Below are positions 14,787 to 22,705 of a stretch of DNA of 28,402 bases, piece by piece (positions within the stretch are counted from its first letter, which is position 1; each line of letters opens with the position of its first letter). The stretch is from a virus: IMG/VR virus record IMGVR_UViG_3300032287_002785, positions 1 through 28,402 of that record; one strand, 5' to 3'. The notes below the pieces were generated by a model that did no database searches, had not been told where the DNA came from, and was given only the letters and a program-made list of their open reading frames with translations. The position numbers and the translations under genes were made by a program.

Positions 14787-16222
14787 TAGATCACCATTTG
14801 TCGGTACATAAGCGTTGAAGTGTTCATCAGCATGTAGACGTAGTTAATTTCCGTTGCACCGTCGTAGTACGTCGCATCGAAAGCCGTGTCTCCCACAATT
14901 GCAGCACCCTGAACGACTGGCATAGTTGTCCAGCCCATCATTGCTTGATCCGCGATGTCGTACTCAAACCAACGATTCGTCGCATCTTTCTGGATGTAAA
15001 TTTTGTCGGCAATGTATGTGTACTTTGTACCAGTCGTAAAGGTTTCGGTAAGCGGTGCGTAAGTGACACCAGAAACCCATGTGTTGGCTGCAATGTCGTA
15101 GTAGTCTAAGACAGCACCAGCGTTACCTCTAAACGAGAGAATGCGTTGACCGTTAATGATTGTGTTTTCATTAGTCCAAACAGTGTTAGTCTCACCATAC
15201 ACCCAATGAGCGGATAAACCCGCACCTGGTGCCGCTGCTCTGGCTGCTGTTGGTGACAAAGTAGACCAACTATTCCCACTGATCGAATACCGATACATGG
15301 TTACTGCGTTGTTGCCCATGTAGTAAATAAAATCATCGTTGCCCTCAATCGAGTACACCGAAGTCGCATCGGGTTGTGTCGTCCAAGCTGAACCCGTAGT
15401 AATCACCGTTGCCGTGTTGGAAGCAATCGTTCTGATTTGCCCTGCACCAGTGCCAGACACAATACGAATCTGGTAATTAGTCCACGAGTTCACTGTCCAG
15501 TTCTTACCAGAGTTGGTTAGTGTGGATGCACCACCGGCTGTTGCTGTACCCGTGGCGAATGCTCGATAGTCAGTGTTGATCCAGCTCGGAGTAGATACCA
15601 ATTTTCCATCAGTAGCCAGCGATGCAGGCAAGCCAGTATTAACTAGCGTTGTCCAAGTATTCGTTGCAAAGTCGTATTTTCGAAACGACCCAGAAGCAAG
15701 AGTTCCAGAACCGACGACGTACCAGACTGGAGTACACAATCTATAAACTGTCGAAGCAGTAAACGCTGATGCCTGCGTTGCAACTGTGATAGTCGCGTTG
15801 GTTCCAATCGTGTTGGATAAAATCGGTAAAGTAACCCCAGCATTGGGTCCAGAAAGAATGTGCACCGAGTAGCCAGCAATTGATCGTGCTAGCGTCTGGT
15901 TGGTCACAATCGTTGAAGTACTTCCACCAGTTGCAGTCAACGAACTCGCAGCAACCGTTGTACCTGTAGACCATGAACCAGCTACACCTGCCGCACCTGC
16001 TGCTAATGTTCCCGCAAGTGCCGGGGACGGAGTTTGCACCCACCCATCTTCGAATGGATTATAGATATACGCAACCGTCAAAGCTTGGACGTACAATTGT
16101 TGCTGCCGAAAATGCCTCGACGAAGTAATAAACGAACCCGCCGCTGATGCAACCGGAGCCGGTGTTACTTGTTCCCAGCGTTTAAGATCCAGTAGTTTAC
16201 GATTTCCGTTTGTTGTTGCCAT
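14786..16222 (-). CDS. Kelch-like beta-propeller tail protein
   Basis: This 478-residue protein has repeated kelch-type segments: F-R-K-Y-D-F-A-T-N-T-W-T-T-L, M-Y-R-Y-S-I-S-G-N-S-W-S-T-L, L-D-Y-Y-D-I-A-A-N-T-W-V-S-G and W-F-E-Y-D-I-A-D-Q. Each gives a strand with a Y-D-x-x-x-N-x-W core, so it probably folds as a beta-propeller. Between these lie Thr/Ala/Gly-rich repeats related to I-V-S-G-T-G-A-G-Q-I-R-T-I-A-S-N-T and I-L-S-G-P-N-A-G-V, likely an inserted beta-helix domain. Similar proteins are found in phage tails and may bind host surface. It is followed by a TAATG-coupled tiny gene. The substrate is unknown. Confidence 0.7.
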   Translation of the reverse strand: MATTNGNRKLLDLKRWEQVTPAPVASAAGSFITSSRHFRQQQLYVQALTVAYIYNPFEDGWVQTPSPALAGTLAAGAAGVAGSWSTGTTVAASSLTATGGSTSTIVTNQTLARSIAGYSVHILSGPNAGVTLPILSNTIGTNATITVATQASAFTASTVYRLCTPVWYVVGSGTLASGSFRKYDFATNTWTTLVNTGLPASLATDGKLVSTPSWINTDYRAFATGTATAGGASTLTNSGKNWTVNSWTNYQIRIVSGTGAGQIRTIASNTATVITTGSAWTTQPDATSVYSIEGNDDFIYYMGNNAVTMYRYSISGNSWSTLSPTAARAAAPGAGLSAHWVYGETNTVWTNENTIINGQRILSFRGNAGAVLDYYDIAANTWVSGVTYAPLTETFTTGTKYTYIADKIYIQKDATNRWFEYDIADQAMMGWTTMPVVQGAAIVGDTAFDATYYDGATEINYVYMLMNTSTLMYRQMVI

Positions 16223-16223
16223 A

Positions 16224-16655
16224 TTATGTTACCGATATATTCCTTCTCAAATTGTCTGCTGTCATACGTTCGAAAGAGGGTATTTGCGAGTTAGCAGATT
16301 GCCCACCAATCGTTGCAAGGTTCGTTATATTCCATGTGCCCGATTGTGTTGCCGCCACAGTACCCGATACTGGTTGAGTCACACCAGCACCATCGACTAA
16401 AATTCTTCCAGTCAACGGGTTGACTTGAGCCAGCCCAAGTGTTCGATTTAGCGATTGTATAGCCATACGCATGGCTTCAATTGCTTCGATCAGTTCGCCC
16501 ATTGCCTTGATTGGATACGGGTTGCTGTCTGATGTCTCGTGAGCTACTCCGTCTACCCCATGAGCTACTTTGACTCGTTGATACAGCACACCACCAATTT
16601 CATCGGCTGCTATCGTGGCTCCAGATCCTGGAGTGTATGCTACGTTGTCTGCCAT
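16224..16655 (-). CDS. Conserved phage structural protein, tail fibre cluster
   Basis: This 143-residue protein begins MADNVAYTPGSGATIAADEI, then G-G-V-L-Y-Q-R-V-K-V-A-H-G. I recognise this N-terminus from many phage structural proteins of unknown function, usually near tail or fibre genes. AGGAC precedes the ATG by six bases. A helical middle (A-M-G-E-L-I-E-A-I-E-A-M-R-M) is followed by a beta segment with T-Q-P-V-S-G-T-V and T-Q-S-G-T-W-N-I. It ends one base before the kelch-like gene. It may be a small virion component or an adaptor to the fibre. Confidence 0.65.
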   Translation of the reverse strand: MADNVAYTPGSGATIAADEIGGVLYQRVKVAHGVDGVAHETSDSNPYPIKAMGELIEAIEAMRMAIQSLNRTLGLAQVNPLTGRILVDGAGVTQPVSGTVAATQSGTWNITNLATIGGQSANSQIPSFERMTADNLRRNISVT

Positions 16656-16664
16656 GTTTTAGTC

Positions 16665-18905
16665 CTATGTGTATTGTAAATAAATATCGCCATCGACACC
16701 GCCACTGGGTGCAGCAGTGCCTGATGTGATTGTTTTTTGTGGTTGCACGCTGCCACCTGAAACCAACCAGTTTGTTCCGTTCGAATAAACAGTGACTCCG
16801 AGCGAACCGCCAGCCGATGCGACAGCTCCAAAGGTTCCCACGTTGCTGTCTGTGACGTATGCAATTGCCCGTGTGTTTGCTGATGCACTTGGGAGAGTGC
16901 CTACTGTGTAGGTGCCGAGTGTTACCGTGCCGGATGCGGTTATCGATGCTGTTGCAAGTAATCCTGTAGACAGATTGAGGTTTAGTCGTTCCGTACCTGC
17001 GGCTAGTGTTGCCGTTGGAGACTGCCGAAACGAAATCGAAGCACCATCGGAACCTATCACAAAAGCAGTGCTATTTGAAGCAAATCCGTAATGTGCTGTC
17101 GCGACATTATTCTGCGTGATGGACTGGCATACTCTAGTGTTCTGCTCGCTGATCAAATGTTGATCTCCGAAGTTAGCAAAATCCCAAGCTAGCGTGCCAG
17201 TGCTGGCATTTGTATGTACACGAAACCTTCCTTGAACTAAGGTGTTTCCGATTAACTGATTATTGGTTGTTCCGGTTGGAAGCGTTGCTGTCCCTCCGTT
17301 GGTTATAATCCCCCCAGTATCAGACACACTAAAACGACTAACTCCAGCTTTCTGCAAATCCAATAGATTACCAAGAAACGCACCGGGAGAATTCACCCCG
17401 ATACCAGTACCGCTAGTGCTCCAGCCGGTTGATGTTGTTCCCGTTGGTTCAACGAGTAATTGCGGTTTTGTTGTAGTTGAACTTCCACCTGTGAACCATG
17501 TGCCAACTAGCGTTGATGCCGGTGTTGATGCGGCTCCGTTGGCTGTGCTGGAGATAGTGCCGGATGCGGTGAGGTTGCCTACTGGGCTTATTGACGCAAC
17601 AACAGTTCCACCGCTATTTTGCCAATCTGTGAGACTTGCAGTCTGCGAAACAGCACCTCGGAAAATTGCCACAGGAGTAGGACTATCTCGTCCTACGACG
17701 GATAGCTGTGCAACTGGCCCGTCTAAATTTACTCCTCCGTTTATGTAAACATTACTCTTGGTAGAATCGACGCGAAAACGTGCATCAGACGCTCCAACCT
17801 GCAAAATGCCTCCGCCGCTCAAACTCAAACTCGTCCCACTAGCCGCCCCAATATTCGGAGTCACTAGCGTAGGACTAGTAGCACGCACCAAACCGCCAGT
17901 GCCAGTAGACGAAGCACCGCCAAGAGTATCTACCATCGCCGCAACGGTAGCATCATCCAAAACAGTCCTAGCCGCTGCCGTAATCGTCGCAGTCTCAGGA
18001 ACTCCAGTAGATGCTGTTGTTCTACCGATGAATTGATCTTGCTCTAGGTTAGCCATCTTCGCGAGAGTGACGGCTGCATTTGCAATCGTAAGTGCCGTCG
18101 CTCCGGTAACGTCGCCGGTGTGGGTTGCGTTGCTGGTTACATCACCGACATACAACACATTACCGTCCGATACTGCCGCATCTAGCTGTGCCTTTGTAAA
18201 GCTACCCAACACCGCCGCATTGCCGACGCTAGTCACGTGACCAGTGAGGTTTGCATTCGTTGTGACATTGCCCGCAGTGAGTCCCGATGCCGTGCCAGTT
18301 AGGTTCGTTGCAACGCCCGATATAGGCGTTCCGAGTTCTACGCCTTCAGGAAAAGTGACAACGTTTGTACTGTTGATATTGATTGCTGTTGTACTACTGA
18401 CACCAAGTCGTAACGGCACAGCGTCAGAGTTAAAGATAGACGATCTGTTGTTTCCTGACGAAATGTCTAAACCGCTACCGGAACGCGCGGTATGCCGAAC
18501 CGACAAACCAGGGCTACCTGTCGAACCGTCAATTACTAATTTTCTATCTGGTGAGTTTGTTCCAATCCCTACGAAACCATCGTCTGTTACGACAACAGAA
18601 CTGTCTTGGATTAACTTGCCAGTGGTGGCATCAAACCGAGCAACAGCATTATCGGTAGAAGAAGCTGGACCAACGACTTTGTTGGCAATAGATGGCGCAT
18701 CGTTGTCAATCGTCCACGTAGCACCGCTAGCCGATACCGTAATATCGCCTTTGTCGCCATCGGTGACACCAGAACTTTGCACTGTCACGACTGAACCAGC
18801 AACCGACAACGAACCGTTGGTGAAAACTAGCTCCGACGTAATTACAGATGGACTCGAATCGACTTCGCGAACCTTTAGTCCCCTTGGAATGAAAAAGTTC
18901 GTCAT
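16665..18905 (-). CDS. Long tail fibre protein
   Basis: This 746-residue protein is rich in Ser, Thr, Gly, Val and Ala. It carries fibre-type repeats such as S-S-T-D-N-A-V-A-R-F-D-A-T-T-G-K-L-I-Q, then V-G-I-G-T-N-S-P-D-R-K-L-V-I, and A-Q-L-S-V-V-G. It ends with A-A-P-S-G-G-V-D-G-D-I-Y-L-Q. These are common in phage long fibres and host-recognition proteins. The N-terminus (M-T-N-F-F-I-P-R-G-L-K-V) probably joins the tail. I see no peptidase S74 or other autocleavage domain at the end. The start overlaps the metzincin-like short gene as ATGA. It is the largest complete gene in the window and probably sets host range. Confidence 0.75.
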   Translation of the reverse strand: MTNFFIPRGLKVREVDSSPSVITSELVFTNGSLSVAGSVVTVQSSGVTDGDKGDITVSASGATWTIDNDAPSIANKVVGPASSTDNAVARFDATTGKLIQDSSVVVTDDGFVGIGTNSPDRKLVIDGSTGSPGLSVRHTARSGSGLDISSGNNRSSIFNSDAVPLRLGVSSTTAININSTNVVTFPEGVELGTPISGVATNLTGTASGLTAGNVTTNANLTGHVTSVGNAAVLGSFTKAQLDAAVSDGNVLYVGDVTSNATHTGDVTGATALTIANAAVTLAKMANLEQDQFIGRTTASTGVPETATITAAARTVLDDATVAAMVDTLGGASSTGTGGLVRATSPTLVTPNIGAASGTSLSLSGGGILQVGASDARFRVDSTKSNVYINGGVNLDGPVAQLSVVGRDSPTPVAIFRGAVSQTASLTDWQNSGGTVVASISPVGNLTASGTISSTANGAASTPASTLVGTWFTGGSSTTTKPQLLVEPTGTTSTGWSTSGTGIGVNSPGAFLGNLLDLQKAGVSRFSVSDTGGIITNGGTATLPTGTTNNQLIGNTLVQGRFRVHTNASTGTLAWDFANFGDQHLISEQNTRVCQSITQNNVATAHYGFASNSTAFVIGSDGASISFRQSPTATLAAGTERLNLNLSTGLLATASITASGTVTLGTYTVGTLPSASANTRAIAYVTDSNVGTFGAVASAGGSLGVTVYSNGTNWLVSGGSVQPQKTITSGTAAPSGGVDGDIYLQYT

Positions 18906-19195
18906 ACATTTTCCTTCATCGCATACGTCGGACGAACCAAGTCCATGAAACGACTCATAAAACTATTTGCTTCACCGTGCGGCATGTCGTCGTCTTGCGA
19001 TTCTGTCACCGACTGAACACCAAACGTCGTCGCGAAAATTTCCGCCGGTGGACCAGCCCGCAGCATCGACAGTTGAAAGTATTGACAAATCAAATCAAAT
19101 GCAGGTTGGATAACTTCGAAAGTGAACGTGCTGTTATACGAATCGTTTCGAAACAGTGTCGCAAGCGACCATGTGATTCGTCTATCGCTTGTCAT
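18902..19195 (-). CDS. Short relative of the metzincin protein, lacking the protease core
   Basis: This 97-residue protein matches both ends of the 192-residue metzincin-like protein at 7917-8495. Residues 1-46 align with its N-terminus (shared I-T-W-S-L-A-T-L-F-R, Y-N-S-T and V-I-Q-P-A-F-D-L; about 33 of 45 positions identical by eye). Residues 48-91 align with its C-terminus (P-P, I-F-A-x-T-F-G, R-F and V-R-P-T-Y). The HEFGH core is absent, and the two conserved halves join directly. It overlaps the holin-like gene and the long fibre gene, both as ATGA. Either the core was lost here or it was inserted in the other copy. The shared ends may bind a tail component; that is inference. Confidence 0.75.
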   Translation of the reverse strand: MTSDRRITWSLATLFRNDSYNSTFTFEVIQPAFDLICQYFQLSMLRAGPPAEIFATTFGVQSVTESQDDDMPHGEANSFMSRFMDLVRPTYAMKENV

Positions 19196-19533
19196 TTCTT
19201 ATCGTCCTTGTGTGCGTACTTCGTACCGTTGACATCGATAAACGCAAGATTCGTCTCTAAGACTTCAATCTTGCCTCGCATCAACGCACACTCCGTTTTC
19301 AAATCACCCCGTTCCACTTCGCACTTGTCTGCTTTGGCGCTTATCGTTGCGACTTCGTTTTTCAGTCCTTCGATATGCTTTGCGTTCTCGTTCTCTCTCA
19401 ACTTAAAAAGCCAAGCTACGGTTGAAGTAAGAGTCGCAATTACTGACGCAATGCCTGCCAGCATCCATCCCGTGAGCGAGTTCTGTTCGACTGTCACTTG
19501 CAGCACAGCTTTCTGATTCTCTGGAGTAGACAT
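19192..19533 (-). CDS. Single-pass membrane coiled-coil protein (holin or inner-spanin candidate)
   Basis: I prefer the ATG at 19533 (113 residues, MSTPENQKA) over an earlier GTG at 19557. One hydrophobic segment (about residues 21-43, with W-M-L-A-G-I-A-S-V-I) is followed by a charged coiled coil (about 46-97, L-K-N-E-V-A-T-I-S-A-K). One membrane anchor plus a coiled coil fits an inner spanin or a simple class III-like holin, but similar proteins also occur in tails. It overlaps the end of the six-Cys secreted gene by 40 bases and the next gene by four. With the two secreted genes upstream it may form a lysis cluster. No endolysin is recognisable beside it. Confidence 0.5.
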   Translation of the reverse strand: MSTPENQKAVLQVTVEQNSLTGWMLAGIASVIATLTSTVAWLFKLRENENAKHIEGLKNEVATISAKADKCEVERGDLKTECALMRGKIEVLETNLAFIDVNGTKYAHKDDKK

Positions 19534-19724
19534 GCTCGCTTCGCTTTCACTTTGCACGCAACGTTTTCAGCCATAGCGTCCACGACATTGGCAGCGACAA
19601 CAACCGGAGCCACAGCAACCTTTCGAACAACGTCACAGCGTCCGTTCTGGCATTCGACTTCTTGCGAGTAGCTAAGCGTACTAAGCACGACCAAAGCGAT
19701 AAGAGTATTGATGATTTTCAGCAT
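19494..19724 (-). CDS. Small secreted six-cysteine cationic protein
   Basis: This 76-residue protein has a signal peptide (hydrophobic residues 4-18, likely cleavage after S-Y-S near residue 20) and no lipobox. The mature part has six cysteines (C25, C30, C57, C65, C74, C75) and a basic C-terminus with K-V-K-A-K-R-A-C. The C-Q-N-G-R-C motif resembles the C-x-N-G-x-C motif I recall in planctomycete secreted proteins, which is one hint at the host. The ATG overlaps the upstream stop as TAATG. The role is unknown. An envelope-active peptide, a disulfide-stabilised structural protein, or an outer-spanin-like partner of the downstream coiled coil are all possible. Confidence 0.55.
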   Translation of the reverse strand: MLKIINTLIALVVLSTLSYSQEVECQNGRCDVVRKVAVAPVVVAANVVDAMAENVACKVKAKRACLLQRIRKLCCK

Positions 19725-20422
19725 TATTCCAATCCTTTCACGATTGCGTCATAGGCTTCGAGGCCTTTCGTGACGCTGGTAATTTTCGAGTCTGAAATAA
19801 ACTTAGCGTTCGGCAGTCGCCAAACCTCTTCCCAATTTGCGTCTCTTGATTCACCTCGCGGTCGAGCTAGTAACACAGCTTCCATCGTGCCAATAAAGCG
19901 AGATTGTGCAGCCGCTAGTGTTGGACACTGATTCGAATCACATAGCGATTTAAGTTGTGCCACAACAGGCTTCAGCGATGCTAACAATGAAGCTCGCGTC
20001 TTCGGGTCGTTTAACGCCAGACTGTTCGCTCGGCTGATTTGTGTCAGCTTGGCAAAGTCGCCTGGTTGAGTGACTGGAGGCGGTTCAGGTTTCGGAGGGT
20101 TGACAACCGAATCACCAATCACCACCGTATGCTTGGCGTAGTCAATCGCTGCCGTCTTGTCGCTGACAATTAGGTAGAAGGTATAGCTGCCAGCTCGCGG
20201 AGTTGCAAAGAACACCTGCGAGTCAATCGCCGTGCATCCTGCTTGTGCCGTCGAGATTCCTTCCGGTGTAATCCACTTGTGATTATCCCCTTTCGATTTG
20301 CTAGAGTTAAGCACCACCAGTTCTCCTGGCAGTGCTTTATCTGGTGCAACAATAATCGCTTCGACCTGCGCGAACGCGATCGAACAAAACGACCATATTG
20401 CTAAAGTCAAAAAGGGTTTCAT
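19724..20422 (-). CDS. Secreted PKD-like protein
   Basis: This 232-residue protein has a signal peptide (M-K-P-F-L-T-L-A-I-W-S-F-C-S-I-A-F-A, cleavage after residue 18). Residues about 20-107 look like a PKD/Ig-like beta domain: A-P-D-K-A-L-P-G-E-L-V-V-L-N-S-S, K-W-I-T-P-E-G, and A-G-S-Y-T-F-Y-L-I-V-S-D. A Pro-rich hinge (about 110-121) leads to a helical C-terminal part. PKD domains mediate extracellular binding. A phage gene for an exported host-envelope protein is notable. It could be a lysis-related or superinfection protein, or a moron. It is coupled by TAATG to the small six-Cys gene. Confidence 0.6.
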   Translation of the reverse strand: MKPFLTLAIWSFCSIAFAQVEAIIVAPDKALPGELVVLNSSKSKGDNHKWITPEGISTAQAGCTAIDSQVFFATPRAGSYTFYLIVSDKTAAIDYAKHTVVIGDSVVNPPKPEPPPVTQPGDFAKLTQISRANSLALNDPKTRASLLASLKPVVAQLKSLCDSNQCPTLAAAQSRFIGTMEAVLLARPRGESRDANWEEVWRLPNAKFISDSKITSVTKGLEAYDAIVKGLE

Positions 20423-20430
20423 AGTGATTA

Positions 20431-21108
20431 CTAAACCTTCGTGTTTTCACCAGAAGCTGGAACTGTCGAAGGAGTGTCTGGAGAATCCTTACTTGGTGTT
20501 CCAACTGAATTAGGAGATGGCTCAGAAATTTGAGCTTCATGCAAATTCAAAGGAGGAACAACCACACCAAGATGCTCGTGAGCAGGAATCGAAATTCCAA
20601 CATTCAACTCTGTTCCGTTACCAACGTAGGTCAGCAACAACTCTTCGACATAAAGCATGTGCTCTTCAAATCGTGTAATGTCTCGGTCACCGATTCCGTA
20701 TTGAAGTTTTGCGGAATCAGAAAACAAAATCTTTTGCATCAAAGTCGAAAGAGCTGTGATAACTCGACGGCACTTGACGTTGCCAGTCCTGAGTTGTTCG
20801 TTGTCTGTGATTGCCAATACAGTCAAGAGTTTTTCTTGTGCTGCGGGTGCCAGGTTACGATACTTCTTAGCCAAATCCCATTCCAGCTTGGCACGAGTCC
20901 AATCGGAGTTGATAGCTTCTGAATCAGCAACAACCATTTGACCCGTGGAGTTGTTGCTATCCATCTCCAAGATAGCCATTTGCAGTCTTGAAACCACATA
21001 GCAAAACTGTTGCAAATGTTGGTTGTTCAATTGCCACTTATGAACGGCAATTTTTTCGCCACCGATGACGACTTGTTCTTGTAAACTAAGTTCAGTAATC
21101 ATTCCCAC
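20431..21108 (-). CDS. Hypothetical protein, helical with a Pro/Ser-rich tail
   Basis: The frame starts at a GTG at 21108 with AAAGGTG six bases upstream; an ATG at 21102 is the alternative. It gives 225 residues. An N-terminal part (M-I-T-E-L-S-L-Q-E-Q) leads into a long helical domain (about 25-150, with M-Q-K-I-L-F and F-E-E-H-M-L-Y-V-E-E-L). The C-terminal 45 residues are rich in Pro, Ser and Thr and probably disordered. There is no signal peptide or membrane segment. I recognise no family. It lies between the subtilase and the secreted PKD-like gene. Confidence 0.55.
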   Translation of the reverse strand: MGMITELSLQEQVVIGGEKIAVHKWQLNNQHLQQFCYVVSRLQMAILEMDSNNSTGQMVVADSEAINSDWTRAKLEWDLAKKYRNLAPAAQEKLLTVLAITDNEQLRTGNVKCRRVITALSTLMQKILFSDSAKLQYGIGDRDITRFEEHMLYVEELLLTYVGNGTELNVGISIPAHEHLGVVVPPLNLHEAQISEPSPNSVGTPSKDSPDTPSTVPASGENTKV

Positions 21109-21134
21109 TTTTTCACCTTTTTAGAAAAAAGAAT

Positions 21135-22052
21135 TTAAGCCAGTAACAGTTCCGACCGCAGCAGCGATTGGAGTAACGAGTCAGCGACAGGAATGCCGTG
21201 ACCAAATCTAGGATCAAAACCAGGTGCACCAGCGTCCTTCAGATTCGCTTTGAAGAACGCTCTTACCGCGTCAGTAGCTTTCCACTGTGGCTTACCCTGC
21301 CGACGCATCACCTCGACGATGCACGCAAGTAGACCGCTGCCAAACGGAGTTGCCATCGATGTACCACTCATCGAAGTGTAGCCGCTACCATTCTTTGAAA
21401 ACGAGATGATGTCTTGCCCAGGACAAGCCCAGTCAAGTTCCTTCCCACCCGAAGAGAAGTTCGCAATCTGACCACTTGCTTGATACGCACCGCAGCATAG
21501 ACAACCGTTGTATCGTGCAGGCCAACCAATCGTGTTTGAACCGTTGTAGCCAGCATTGCCTGCCGCCGCGTTCACGATGCAACCGAGGCTAAATGCGTAG
21601 TCGATTGCTCGATTCGTTTCGTTATCCGAACCACCACCACCGAGAGACAGACTAATGATGTCCGCACCTTGCTCCGCTGCCCAACGAATACCGTTTGCGA
21701 TGCCAGTCGATGAACCGCTACCCTGGTCGCTTAGGCACTTAAAGACAATCAACTCAGCATCAGGAGCGACACCGATTCCATTGCGTCCCAATGCCGTTCC
21801 TGCACAGTGAGTGCCATGTCCATTTCCATCACGCTCAGCAGACTGACCGCTGATGAACGACTTAGCCGCAATCGGGACAGGACCGTCTACGTGCTTGGTG
21901 TAGCCTGTGTCTCCGATGGCAATCTTGATTGATTTACCTGTCGCAATCTTACCGACTCGCTCGGCCAATTCTGCCGTCCAGTGCCATAGCCGAGGAGCCA
22001 TCGCATAGAGATCGTTGTTGTAGATCGTGTCGTCTGGAATGTGGTAATCCAC
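21135..22052 (-). CDS. Subtilisin-like serine protease (family S8)
   Basis: This 305-residue protein has a complete S8 catalytic set: D48 in I-G-D-T-G, H79 in G-N-G-H-G-T-H-C-A-G, oxyanion N166 in A-A-A-G-N-A-G, and S232 in S-G-T-S-M-A-T-P. It lacks both a signal peptide and a long propeptide, so it is likely made in the cytoplasm. The start is a GTG at 22052 with AGGGA upstream. It follows the unknown 194-residue gene by one base. It has six cysteines (three clustered, C-L-C-C, near residue 184). Subtilases in phages are uncommon. It might process virion proteins, degrade host protein, or act on the envelope after lysis begins. The role is inferred only. Confidence 0.85.
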   Translation of the reverse strand: MDYHIPDDTIYNNDLYAMAPRLWHWTAELAERVGKIATGKSIKIAIGDTGYTKHVDGPVPIAAKSFISGQSAERDGNGHGTHCAGTALGRNGIGVAPDAELIVFKCLSDQGSGSSTGIANGIRWAAEQGADIISLSLGGGGSDNETNRAIDYAFSLGCIVNAAAGNAGYNGSNTIGWPARYNGCLCCGAYQASGQIANFSSGGKELDWACPGQDIISFSKNGSGYTSMSGTSMATPFGSGLLACIVEVMRRQGKPQWKATDAVRAFFKANLKDAGAPGFDPRFGHGIPVADSLLQSLLRSELLLA

Positions 22053-22053
22053 G

Positions 22054-22638
22054 TTAGTTCCCTTGTCGCGCTAACCAAAGCGCAAGGAGCTTCATAACGA
22101 TTGGAATCCAAATCGAAGGGCTAAGTGCCACAGCTTGCGAGTCCTCAACCGTGAGCACATCAAGAGCGAGCAAACAACCATCCATCGTCGAAGGAAGCTC
22201 ATCCGACTGAAGAGTCACCATGAACCCACTTTCGATGAGAGCGGAGGCTTCACCAAGTGCCGATGCCGCTTCTCTTCCGTTTTTTACGAAACTGAAATCG
22301 CCAGCCCGGAAATTCTTTACCAACGCAACAACATGATCAAGCGGTATGCGTGCTTCAAAATCATAACTAGCCATAACATTAACCTCAGAAATGAGAACGA
22401 CGGGTTCGGACAGATCGTCCAGAAAGTTTTGCTTGATCGGCTCCGAAACACCCTTCGCCAACCACAAATCCCGAAGCTGAACCGCTCGAGCGAGAAGCTC
22501 GCCCTGAATCCGCCCGTTCAAATCAGCAAAACGGGGGTCTAGCCGCACTCTAGACGAAAATCCGTCCAGAGTCCCATCCGAGTCGTAGGAGTCGGCAGCG
22601 AGGCGATGGCAAAGCTGTAACGCGGTGGGGTCAAGCAT
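22054..22638 (-). CDS. Hypothetical protein upstream of the subtilase
   Basis: This 194-residue protein begins MLDPTALQLCHRLAADSY. Its ribosome site is poor (an A run before the ATG), so the true start might be internal, for example near M-A-S-Y-D-F. The middle part (E-A-R-I-P-L-D-H-V-V-A-L-V-K-N) looks like a small globular domain. The last 18 residues (I-W-I-P-I-V-M-K-L-L-A-L-W-L-A) are hydrophobic and could anchor in the membrane. It is placed one base before the subtilase start, which suggests coupling and a possible partnership, for example as inhibitor, chaperone or membrane anchor. I recognise no family. Confidence 0.55.
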   Translation of the reverse strand: MLDPTALQLCHRLAADSYDSDGTLDGFSSRVRLDPRFADLNGRIQGELLARAVQLRDLWLAKGVSEPIKQNFLDDLSEPVVLISEVNVMASYDFEARIPLDHVVALVKNFRAGDFSFVKNGREAASALGEASALIESGFMVTLQSDELPSTMDGCLLALDVLTVEDSQAVALSPSIWIPIVMKLLALWLARQGN

Positions 22639-22705
22639 TTTTTCGGCATTCGTGCGAGTAGGGAAACAAACTCGAGATATCCGAATCTACTCGACGCGAA
22701 AGACG

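Noticed and set aside
18244-18948. A 234-codon frame on the plus strand opposite the long fibre gene.
   Set aside because: Low-complexity mirror of the fibre codons; the fibre repeats on the minus strand are clear.
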